From positions 1-9,930 of the forward strand of contig DAJO01000079.1 in the NCBI GenBank assembly GCA_002498985.1: a stretch of 9,930 nt of DNA, written 5' to 3'. Source of the stretch: Euryarchaeota archaeon UBA257. GTDB taxonomy: Archaea > Thermoplasmatota > Poseidoniia > Poseidoniales > Thalassarchaeaceae. This document shows, piece by piece, positions 1-6,440 of this stretch; position 1 is the stretch's first letter, and each line of letters begins with the position of its first letter. Both the position numbers and the translations under genes were made by a program. The notes under the pieces were generated by a model. That model was given only the letters and a program-made list of their open reading frames with translations. It was not told the origin of the DNA and ran no database searches.

Positions 1-1743
1 ATTGGGACAATGCTTGATGTTTTTGGTAGACCCGATATGAGCCGAGAGGAGATTGAGTCTGCAGTAGAAATTACTGCAGAAAGGGCTTCAATTTCATTAG
101 ATGTGGCGCAAAATGATTTACTATTAAATGGACCAATTCAAGGAGGTCTTCATGAGGATTTAAGGGCGTTAGCAGGGCAATTAATGGGTGATGCAAACGG
201 TAATGATGGAGGTTTTACGGTTCATCCAATAGGTGGAATCGTTCCACTAATGGAAAATCAAAGATATAGGGACTTATTCAGTATTCTTCTTTCTGCTAAA
301 TCTACACTTCCTCCAAATAGGCCTGTTCATCTGTTTGGTTGTGGCCACCCATTGCTATTCCCAATGTCAATAGCATTAGGTGTAGATATTTTTGATTCTG
401 CTGCCTATGCGCTTTTTGCTCGAGGTAACAGACTATTGACACCCACTGGCACAGTCCGTTTAGATGAAATCACTGAATGGCCATGTAGTTCTTCTGAATT
501 ATTTAATTGGACTCCTGAAGAAGTCAGGTCATTAGATAGTAAACAACGTGAAAAAGTTCTTGCTAGGCACAATTTAGAAGTCACCCAATCTGAATTAGCT
601 CGCTGCCGTGAAGCCATAAGGAATGGTAAAATTTGGCAGTTAGCGGAAGAAAGGAGTCATTCTTCAGCACAATTAAGAGAGGCATTTCTTTGGGTTCTTG
701 ACCAACTAGAAGAACCTGATGATGGACCAGTTGGAGTCTCATCGCTAAGGATGATTTCTTCTACCAATCCTGTTAGAAAGGGTGGTGAAAACCTAGTAGA
801 AGACATAGATGAAAGACCCCATATTCTTCATTTTAAATCTTTACTAGCACTTAGGTGGAGAATTCCAGGTTCTTGGTGGAATGGTTCTCTTACTGATCCT
901 AAGAGAGTAGTCATAATCGAAGGAGCCTGCCCACCTTGGAGAGAGAGCTCACTACATACTATAGTATCATTACTTGAAGAGATTCCTGAATCAATAATAC
1001 TTATCTCTACGCCAATAGGTCTAATTCCTTATAGTTTGGAAGATGTGTCTCCATGGTCTCATATTGATGGTTCAGATGACATATGGAACTCTCCATTGGA
1101 TGAAGATGAGATTTTTGATGAACTAATAGAATTAGATTTATCTGATCTTCCTTTCATTAGAATTACTCCGGGCCCAAATACTGAATTAGAGATAGAAGGG
1201 AAGGAAGAGATATATGATTGGATTGACAGATGTTCTATAGTTGATAAATTATCGATTCTAAATGGACTTTCTCCATCAATAGGTTGTAAGATGACCTCGA
1301 AAATGACTTCGCGAAAGTCGAAAACAAAAAGAATGGTCAATGTATATTCAGAAGGGGTTCATATAATATCTCCTAGGCTGAATGATGGTGGTATTTCACT
1401 AACAATTAATGGTGCCAGAATGATTAATGAATTCTCCCCTACAACTCCTATTCATTTTGGAGTAGAATATGACGGCGAGGAGATAGATCATCCAGGTATT
1501 GCAAAGGTAATGATTGTTGACGACGCGATTCCATTTGTAGGCCAGGGTAGGAATGTAATGCAAGGGTATGTTCTTGGAGCGGACCCACATTTAATTCCGG
1601 GTCAGCCGTGCCTTGTTGTAGATTCAAATGGAGAATTAGTAGCGCATGGCATCCCTTTAACATCAGCTCGAGATATGGCGTTCATGACAAAAGGTATCGC
1701 CGTAAGAGTCCGTGATGGTGCATTAAAAAATAAAAAAAATTAA
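1..1743 (+). CDS. tgtA: Archaeosine tRNA-guanine transglycosylase-like protein (TgtA-like), 5' end missing
   Basis: The reading frame is open from base 1 (Ile-Gly-Thr before the Met at 10). It aligns with the middle of archaeal TGT (IGTFLDIP in the Pyrococcus enzyme), so the Met at 10 is internal and the true start lies upstream. Numbering from that Met: TGT barrel about 1-230, with IQGG (43-46), HPIGGIVPL (72-80), HLFGCGHP (107-114) and the active-site Asp in IFDS (D129). A central domain (about 298-395) resembles the ArcS/DUF5591 core, with STPIGLIP (333-340). A PUA-type RNA-binding domain closes the protein (about 500-572). The family exchanges guanine-15 of tRNA for preQ0 on the way to archaeosine. 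Of the zinc ligands C-x-C-x2-C...H, only C159 and H187 remain; the others are S161 and L164. The ArcS signature lysine motif is also not recognisable. It could be an active variant, an ArcS-like paralogue or a fusion. The family is secure; the exact activity is not. Confidence 0.9.
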   Translation: MGTMLDVFGRPDMSREEIESAVEITAERASISLDVAQNDLLLNGPIQGGLHEDLRALAGQLMGDANGNDGGFTVHPIGGIVPLMENQRYRDLFSILLSAKSTLPPNRPVHLFGCGHPLLFPMSIALGVDIFDSAAYALFARGNRLLTPTGTVRLDEITEWPCSSSELFNWTPEEVRSLDSKQREKVLARHNLEVTQSELARCREAIRNGKIWQLAEERSHSSAQLREAFLWVLDQLEEPDDGPVGVSSLRMISSTNPVRKGGENLVEDIDERPHILHFKSLLALRWRIPGSWWNGSLTDPKRVVIIEGACPPWRESSLHTIVSLLEEIPESIILISTPIGLIPYSLEDVSPWSHIDGSDDIWNSPLDEDEIFDELIELDLSDLPFIRITPGPNTELEIEGKEEIYDWIDRCSIVDKLSILNGLSPSIGCKMTSKMTSRKSKTKRMVNVYSEGVHIISPRLNDGGISLTINGARMINEFSPTTPIHFGVEYDGEEIDHPGIAKVMIVDDAIPFVGQGRNVMQGYVLGADPHLIPGQPCLVVDSNGELVAHGIPLTSARDMAFMTKGIAVRVRDGALKNKKN

Positions 1744-1772
1744 TCAGGTCTTGTAGGGGATTAATTCAAGAA

Positions 1773-1801
1773 CGTGTATTATAACGAAGTTATGATACTC
1801 G
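1773..1801 (+). promoter_or_regulatory. Inverted repeat over a TATA-like stretch, candidate promoter/operator of the exporter cassette
   Basis: Arms GTATTATAAC (1776-1785) and GTTATGATAC (1789-1798) pair around a GAA centre. Nine positions are Watson-Crick and one is a G-T pair. CG (1773-1774) and CG (1800-1801) extend the dyad beyond one mismatch. The left arm contains a TATA-like run (TATTATAA). An archaeal TATA box there would place transcription start about 25 bases downstream, just ahead of the ribosome binding site, after a purine-rich BRE-like stretch (about 1768-1774). A repressor bound here would block TBP. No T-tract follows, so a terminator is less likely. Promoter and operator roles are inferred. 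Confidence 0.45.
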
Positions 1802-1809
1802 CAGTGCGA
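1799..1809 (+). promoter_or_regulatory. Second short perfect inverted repeat abutting the first
   Basis: TCGCA (1799-1803) and TGCGA (1805-1809) are perfect reverse complements around a single G. The repeat begins at the base after the right arm of the preceding dyad and ends one base before the AGGTGAT ribosome binding site. It may be part of a compound operator or a small leader hairpin. At five bases per arm it could also be chance, though the neighbouring dyad makes that less likely. Confidence 0.3.
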
Positions 1810-1816
1810 AGGTGAT
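1810..1816 (+). promoter_or_regulatory. Ribosome binding site of the first ATPase gene
   Basis: AGGTGAT matches the complement of the archaeal 16S rRNA 3' end (AGGAGGTGAT) and lies three bases before the ATG at 1820. Because it matches the 3' part of the consensus, the short spacing is normal. It supports the chosen start. Confidence 0.7.
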
Positions 1817-1819
1817 TTA

Positions 1820-2815
1820 ATGACTGATATTTCTGGTAATGAATTAGTCATTGAAACCACAGACTTAGTGAAGATGTATGGTCCTCATGTCGCTTTGGAA
1901 GGACTTAATCTTAAGTTAGAATCTGGTGCTATTGGAATTCTAGGCCCTAACGGAGCTGGTAAATCTACATTTTTCAAATGTATTTTAGGACTTATTACAA
2001 CTACATCTGGTCACGGTAAGGTGTTAGGATATGATATTAGAACGCAGGGTGACCTCATACGTTCTAAAATAGGATATATGCCAGAATATGACTCATTAGA
2101 TCCTGAATTAACAGCTCTCGATCAAGTACGTTATTCTGGAGAATTAATTGGTATGAATCCAGCACATGCAACTCAAAGAGCCCATGAAGTATTGGAATAT
2201 GTAGGCCTTAAAGACCAGAGATACAGGAAAACAGGGACATTTAGTACTGGAATGAAACAAGCTGCTAAACTAGCTTGTGCTTTAATTCATGACCCTGAGA
2301 TATTGATTTGTGATGAACCAACAAATGGACTTGATCAACGCTCAAGAGAATTCATGTTGCAGACTTTAAGAAATACAGTCGAACAAGGAAATAGGACTGT
2401 ATTAATGAGCGGCCATGTTATGGATGATATTCAGGAAGTTTGTGACAGTATTGTAATGATTTATAAGGGTAAAATAGTGGTTCATAGTCGAATTGAAGAG
2501 TTGGCAAGGCAAGTAGATGAAGAAATAGAGATTTCTGTTTGGGGTGGTTCTTCTAATATGCAAAATTCTTTAGAATCTCGAGGGTTATCTGTTCGACGTT
2601 TAGGTAGAATTATTAGAGTTAAAGTTGAATCAGAAGATACAATCTCTATTATCTTAGAATGCGCGGTTGAGAGTGGAGTGCAGATTCGTAGAATGGAGGA
2701 GTATGAACCTGATTTAGAGGATATTTTCCTACTAATTATGGATAAGTTAGGGGCTGAAGTAAAGACAACTTCTGACTTGATGACTTCGGAACACACTGGA
2801 GGTGGAAATAATTAG
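1820..2815 (+). CDS. ABC-2 type exporter, ATP-binding subunit 1 (NatA/CcmA-like)
   Basis: 331-residue cytoplasmic ATPase that would power export through the neighbouring membrane subunits. All nucleotide-binding motifs are present: Walker A GPNGAGKST (42-50), a Q-loop region GYMPEYD with Glu where many ABC proteins have Gln, a signature FSTGMKQ (141-147), Walker B ILICDEPT (161-168, D165 and E166), the D-loop GLD (170-172) and the switch His H199. A C-terminal extension (about 225-331), with a VWGGSSNMQNSLESRGL stretch and an EDIFLLIMDKL end, fits the regulatory tail common in drug- and sodium-type ABC-2 ATPases. The start is the ATG behind AGGTGAT. It is the first gene of the cassette and overlaps the next frame by 14 bases, which suggests translational coupling. 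The substrate is unknown. Confidence 0.93.
   Translation: MTDISGNELVIETTDLVKMYGPHVALEGLNLKLESGAIGILGPNGAGKSTFFKCILGLITTTSGHGKVLGYDIRTQGDLIRSKIGYMPEYDSLDPELTALDQVRYSGELIGMNPAHATQRAHEVLEYVGLKDQRYRKTGTFSTGMKQAAKLACALIHDPEILICDEPTNGLDQRSREFMLQTLRNTVEQGNRTVLMSGHVMDDIQEVCDSIVMIYKGKIVVHSRIEELARQVDEEIEISVWGGSSNMQNSLESRGLSVRRLGRIIRVKVESEDTISIILECAVESGVQIRRMEEYEPDLEDIFLLIMDKLGAEVKTTSDLMTSEHTGGGNN
2798..2804 (+). promoter_or_regulatory. GGAGGTG ribosome binding site with an unclear start downstream
   Basis: GGAGGTG is a near-perfect Shine-Dalgarno site at the end of the first ATPase gene, but no ATG, GTG or TTG of the permease frame lies at normal distance behind it. The GTG at 2802 sits inside the site. 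An in-frame ATT occurs at 2811, and the first in-frame ATG is at 2853. The permease start is therefore unsettled. Confidence 0.6.
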
Positions 2816-3824
2816 TGATAAAATCATAGATTTAGATGGCGGTCAAACTCGAATGGAAGCCGCTTATGGTTCAGATGACGGAGATGAAGATCTTTTTGCA
2901 ATTACTGCCAAGAGAGAGGCATCCATAGGTGAAATATTTGAACAAAATTATCGCCCATGGGATGGTGATTTTGGACCTAGATGGGTTAGAAATTATGCTA
3001 TTTTTCGCCATCATGTATTTGGTCTATTTACTTCAAAAGGTCATCGTAATTATAATCCCTTCATTCGACTAACAATTTTAGTGATTTTCATAGGTGCCAT
3101 TTCCCCTATTGCAATGTTATTCTTCTCATCACTATTTGGGTCTGGTCCTGATGGATTTATTGACAAAATGTGGGGCATTAATAGGAGCAATCTTTGGGGG
3201 CAAGTATTGGGTTATTTCCCAAGAAATTTATGTTATTGGCCTCTTTTAACAGCACTAGTTGTTGGGGGAATGATTTCTGATGATAGAAGAAATGGGACTA
3301 GTGCAATATATTTTTCTAGACCTGTTACTAGAGTGGATTACACAATGATGAAATATCTTAGTGTCGCCGTAGTTTTAGGGTTTGTAATTATCTTTTCATA
3401 TATGTCGTACTACACTTTGGCCATAGTTTTCAAAGGTGAAGGTTGGGGCTTTTTGATTGACACATTACCTATGTTCTTAGCCGGACTGATATGTAGTATT
3501 GTGCTGGTTATTACATATACTTCTATAGGACTTGCTTTGTCCAGTATTAGCCAAAGTCGTTTTTTCTCTGCTATAGCATTTTTGAGCATTATTTACGGAA
3601 CTAAATTGGTCGCTTTATTGATAGATCTACAGTTTGAAACTTCGATTTTATACATTTTGAGTCCTTACGATTGCCTAGCCCATTTCGGTCAGTGGATGTT
3701 GGGCTTAGAACTAAATTATTCTCATTCTTTGTCCTTATCTATCGTATCTATAATTTTAATGAATTTAGTATCTATTTTTGTATTAATTTCTAGAGTAAGT
3801 TCGCTGGAGGTTACTAGAGAATGA
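2802..3824 (+). CDS. ABC-2 type exporter, membrane permease subunit 1
   Basis: 340-residue membrane protein. A hydrophilic, acidic N-terminal region of about 85 residues precedes about six hydrophobic segments (about 87-112, 142-158, 183-210, 218-248, 254-276, 307-332). After the second segment comes the cytoplasmic ABC-2 coupling element: SDDRRNG (159-165), then YFSRPVTRVDY (170-180). The related permease downstream has the same element at the same place. The outward loop between segments 1 and 2 is only about 30 residues here. The GTG at 2802 is the longest option; the ATT at 2811 or the ATG at 2853 (MEAAYGSDD) are alternatives, and the missing residues would lie only in the acidic tail. 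The stop overlaps the next start as ATGA. The partner ATPase is probably one or both of its neighbours. Confidence 0.88.
   Translation: MEIISDKIIDLDGGQTRMEAAYGSDDGDEDLFAITAKREASIGEIFEQNYRPWDGDFGPRWVRNYAIFRHHVFGLFTSKGHRNYNPFIRLTILVIFIGAISPIAMLFFSSLFGSGPDGFIDKMWGINRSNLWGQVLGYFPRNLCYWPLLTALVVGGMISDDRRNGTSAIYFSRPVTRVDYTMMKYLSVAVVLGFVIIFSYMSYYTLAIVFKGEGWGFLIDTLPMFLAGLICSIVLVITYTSIGLALSSISQSRFFSAIAFLSIIYGTKLVALLIDLQFETSILYILSPYDCLAHFGQWMLGLELNYSHSLSLSIVSIILMNLVSIFVLISRVSSLEVTRE
3806..3810 (+). promoter_or_regulatory. Ribosome binding site of the second ATPase gene
   Basis: GGAGG lies ten bases before the ATG at 3821, inside the end of the preceding permease gene. It supports initiation at the ATGA overlap. 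Confidence 0.6.
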
Positions 3825-4759
3825 GTGATGGAAATAAAGTACCTTCAATACTAGTTGAAAATGTTTCAAAGTGGTATGGGCAAGTAATAGGAATTAATGA
3901 TGTATCTTTAGCCATAGAAGGTGGAGTCACAGGAGTATTAGGCCCTAATGGCGCAGGTAAGTCAACTTTATTCAAATTATTAATGGGTAGGATTAAACCC
4001 AGCCAAGGCAGCGTTAAGTTATTTGGAATCGATCCTTGGGAGGACACTTCTCCTTATCGAAGAATAGGTTACGTTAGTGAATCAGAGCGACTCTATGATT
4101 GGATGACTGGTCTAGATTTTGTTTCTACTTTGGCTAGATTACATGGAATGACTCGTAACGAAGCCGAATCTAGAGCGGAGCATGTATTAAAATTCGTTGA
4201 TCTCTATGATGTTCGTCATAAAGAAATTGGTAAATACAGCAAAGGAATGAGACAGAGAGTCAAGATTGCACATGCTTTAGTTCATGATCCAGATTTAATA
4301 ATATTAGATGAGCCTCTACATGGCTGCGATCCTATTGCAAGAACTAGTATTATGAATGTGATAAAAGAACTAGGGAATCAAGGTAAAACAGTATTAGTTT
4401 CAAGCCATATCCTTGAAGAGATTGAGAGAATTACTGAGCAAATAGTAATCTTACACAATGGAAGATTATTGGCTCTAGGGAATATTTATGCTATTAGGGA
4501 TTTGTTGGATAAACATCCTCATAGAATTATGATCACAACTGAAGAACCGAGAAAATTAGCTAATGCATTTATCAGTGAAGAACCAATTTTTGGCGTTAGA
4601 TTCCCTGAAGAAGGTAAGTTAGAAATACAAACTAATGATTTATCGGCAGCACATTCAGTTTTACCTCGAGTAATTGTTGAGTCTAAGGTGAAGGTATCAA
4701 GAATTGATAATCCCGATGATAATTTAGATTCCCTATTAGAGTATTTGATTGGAGGTTAA
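3821..4759 (+). CDS. ABC-2 type exporter, ATP-binding subunit 2
   Basis: 312-residue ATPase related to, but clearly diverged from, the first one. Walker A is GPNGAGKST (41-49). The Q-loop region GYVSESERLYDWMT has Glu at the Q position. The signature is YSKGMRQR (139-146), Walker B LIILDEP (159-165, D163 and E164), and the switch His H196. The D-loop reads GCD (168-170) where most relatives have GLD. The C-terminal tail of about 90 residues differs from that of the first ATPase. The start ATG overlaps the upstream stop by four bases and GGAGG precedes it by ten. The next gene starts four bases after its stop, so it very likely pairs with the large permease that follows. It may form a heterodimer with the first ATPase or a separate exporter. 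Confidence 0.92.
   Translation: MSDGNKVPSILVENVSKWYGQVIGINDVSLAIEGGVTGVLGPNGAGKSTLFKLLMGRIKPSQGSVKLFGIDPWEDTSPYRRIGYVSESERLYDWMTGLDFVSTLARLHGMTRNEAESRAEHVLKFVDLYDVRHKEIGKYSKGMRQRVKIAHALVHDPDLIILDEPLHGCDPIARTSIMNVIKELGNQGKTVLVSSHILEEIERITEQIVILHNGRLLALGNIYAIRDLLDKHPHRIMITTEEPRKLANAFISEEPIFGVRFPEEGKLEIQTNDLSAAHSVLPRVIVESKVKVSRIDNPDDNLDSLLEYLIGG
4751..4756 (+). promoter_or_regulatory. Ribosome binding site of the large permease gene
   Basis: GGAGGT overlaps the final codons and stop of the second ATPase gene and lies seven bases before the ATG at 4764. It indicates coupled translation. Confidence 0.65.
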
Positions 4760-4763
4760 TTAA

Positions 4764-6431
4764 ATGGAAGAAATAGACAAGCAAGGTAGGAATCTATCAA
4801 CTACTGTTTGGACTCAACTTGATAGAAAGGCAGGAGCCATTACAGAACTAACAATTCGACAGCTTCGTAATCGAATTTCTACCTGGGTTGTTTTGGGTGT
4901 TGGTGTTCTATTAATATCACTTCTACTTATCTTCTATATCGATTCCATTAGAGAAGAATTCGAACCCGTTGACAACGATGGAGATAGTGAAGATTGGGAT
5001 AATGATGGTTACCCATTGGGGCAGGAAAGAATCTATGGGACTAGTGATTACGACGAATCAAATTTCCCTGGTTCAACTGAGTATATCTATCAAGGAGATG
5101 TTGACTGGAATGACCAACCTAGAAATCATTATGGTAACCATACTTGGTTTTCTGCATGGGGTTATTTTACTCCTACTTGGGTTGATACAGAAACTGAGAA
5201 CCCATTTTTCTGGGACGGCGATTGGATTGATTGGAATCTGGAACCAATCATTTGTGAAGATGCGGGTCTGTCGGATGATCCTTTTGAAGCATTCGACTGG
5301 GGTTCCTTAAGTAGAAATTATTGTCTTTACGAAAATGGGACCTATGTTATGTTTGGAGCGATTTTTATTGGTGAAGGCGATTTCTTTGTTGAACCAGGAT
5401 GGAATACAGAATGGGGTTATCTTACAGAGTCATTTTTTGTTGAAAAGCATCCTAAATCAATGTACATTGATGAAGATGATATTGATTGGGATGGTTCAGA
5501 GATTTCTAGCTCCCAAGGATTTGATGATGATGGCGATTGCCTAAAGGAGGATTATATCGATGAAAGTAGCCCTAATGATGATAATAGGAATGGAATATAT
5601 TGCGATGTCCAGTGGACATATGATCTGAATGGTAATCTGGTTAGCATCCGAGCAGATGATAATGTAGATGAAGATCCGGATGATTCTCTACTTATTGGTG
5701 AATCAAGCCATAGAACTTTCATTATAGGAACTGGAAAAATAGCATTTGTAATGATATTGGGGCTATTTCTCCCCTTATTTTTGGCATTAGGATTAGTAAG
5801 GGATGAATCTGAGAATGGAACTTTACACTATCTTCTTTCAAAACCAATTCATAGAGGGGAGTTTATTCTATATCGATTACTAGGTTATCTAGCAATTGTT
5901 GTGTCATATATAGTGATTTTAACCTTTATAATAGCATTTATCACTTCAATTATCGGACCCGGAGAATCAATAATTCGACTTTCAGATTATCCAGTTTGGT
6001 TAGGAATATCACTTTCTACAATCTTAGTCTTGACAGCATATGGTTCAGTTTTCAACACAGTCGGCTTAGTTCTACCTAGATATGGGGTCTATCTTTGTAT
6101 CCTATTCGGTATATGGGAATTTTTAATGGGTCTTTTTACCATCACCATTCCTAATTCTAGTATCACTATGTTATCTATTTCGCATTGGGCGATTCAGATT
6201 ATTGACGCTACAGTAATGATTGCATGGAGTGATACCATAACTTTGCAACAAAAATCGGATGCGTTCGGTCTAGAAACAGGGATTTCCTTTTTCTGGCACC
6301 CACCTGTTCATACTCTAGGTACTGGAAGCCCATTCATCGCATTGATAATAAGCGTGGTTTTCATACTCGTCTTCAGCGTAAGTATGATTTTGATTGGACA
6401 ATTAATTTTTAGAAAAAAGGAAATAATGTAA
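4764..6431 (+). CDS. ABC-2 type exporter, membrane permease subunit 2 with a large outward domain
   Basis: 555-residue membrane protein. After a cytoplasmic N-terminus, segment 1 (about 42-58) leads into an outward-facing domain of about 260 residues (60-322). Segment 2 (about 323-344) follows, then a cytoplasmic ABC-2 element RDESENG (346-352) with LLSKPIHRGEF (357-367), and four more segments (about 373-395, 410-436, 440-462, 522-547). The element matches that of the other permease (ENGT against RNGT; SKPIHR against SRPVTR), so the two are paralogues. A short loop between the last two segments (about 485-520) is also outward-facing or re-entrant. Most ABC-2 permeases of this kind are 250-400 residues, and the excess is nearly all in the acidic domain. 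It starts four bases after the second ATPase and is followed nine bases later by the Trp-rich gene. The substrate is unknown. Confidence 0.88.
   Translation: MEEIDKQGRNLSTTVWTQLDRKAGAITELTIRQLRNRISTWVVLGVGVLLISLLLIFYIDSIREEFEPVDNDGDSEDWDNDGYPLGQERIYGTSDYDESNFPGSTEYIYQGDVDWNDQPRNHYGNHTWFSAWGYFTPTWVDTETENPFFWDGDWIDWNLEPIICEDAGLSDDPFEAFDWGSLSRNYCLYENGTYVMFGAIFIGEGDFFVEPGWNTEWGYLTESFFVEKHPKSMYIDEDDIDWDGSEISSSQGFDDDGDCLKEDYIDESSPNDDNRNGIYCDVQWTYDLNGNLVSIRADDNVDEDPDDSLLIGESSHRTFIIGTGKIAFVMILGLFLPLFLALGLVRDESENGTLHYLLSKPIHRGEFILYRLLGYLAIVVSYIVILTFIIAFITSIIGPGESIIRLSDYPVWLGISLSTILVLTAYGSVFNTVGLVLPRYGVYLCILFGIWEFLMGLFTITIPNSSITMLSISHWAIQIIDATVMIAWSDTITLQQKSDAFGLETGISFFWHPPVHTLGTGSPFIALIISVVFILVFSVSMILIGQLIFRKKEIM
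4941..5729 (+). other. Segment coding for the Asp/Trp-rich outward domain of permease 2
   Basis: Residues 60-322 are strongly acidic and rich in Trp and Tyr. Near the membrane is DNDGDSEDWDNDGYPLG (70-86), which resembles thrombospondin type-3 or EF-hand-like calcium loops. A second such stretch, DDDGDCLKED (254-263), is followed by NDDNRNGIYCD (271-281), with cysteines at 259 and 280. Cysteines at 164 and 187 make a second possible disulfide pair. Two N-glycosylation-type sequons, NHT (125-127) and NGT (191-193), are present. Calcium binding and disulfides are inferred from sequence pattern only. Confidence 0.6.
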
Positions 6432-6440
6432 GGTTTTTTT

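Noticed and set aside
10..12. The ATG at base 10 as the true start of the first gene
   Set aside because: Bases 1-9 continue the frame with Ile-Gly-Thr, matching the family immediately before this Met, and about the first third of the catalytic domain, including the nucleophile Asp region, is missing.
1722..1743. A-rich run at the end of the tgtA-like gene as a terminator
   Set aside because: Archaeal terminators need T-runs on the coding strand. This is an A-run encoding Lys and Asn, and no stem precedes a T-tract.
1776..1798. The inverted repeat as an intrinsic terminator of the tgtA-like gene
   Set aside because: The stem is AT-rich and no T-run follows it. It sits at promoter distance from the next gene, so an operator role fits better.
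1859..2101. Glu in place of Gln at the Q-loop of both ABC ATPases as a sign of inactive ATPases
   Set aside because: Many ABC-2 ATPases of this type read GYLPEE at this site, and Walker A, Walker B, signature and switch His are all intact in both proteins, so they are expected to be active.
4969..5310. Second + strand open frame inside the large permease gene
   Set aside because: It is an offset frame of the Asp-rich repeats (GAT-rich codons read as Met, Ile and Met-rich peptide) with no independent start signal.
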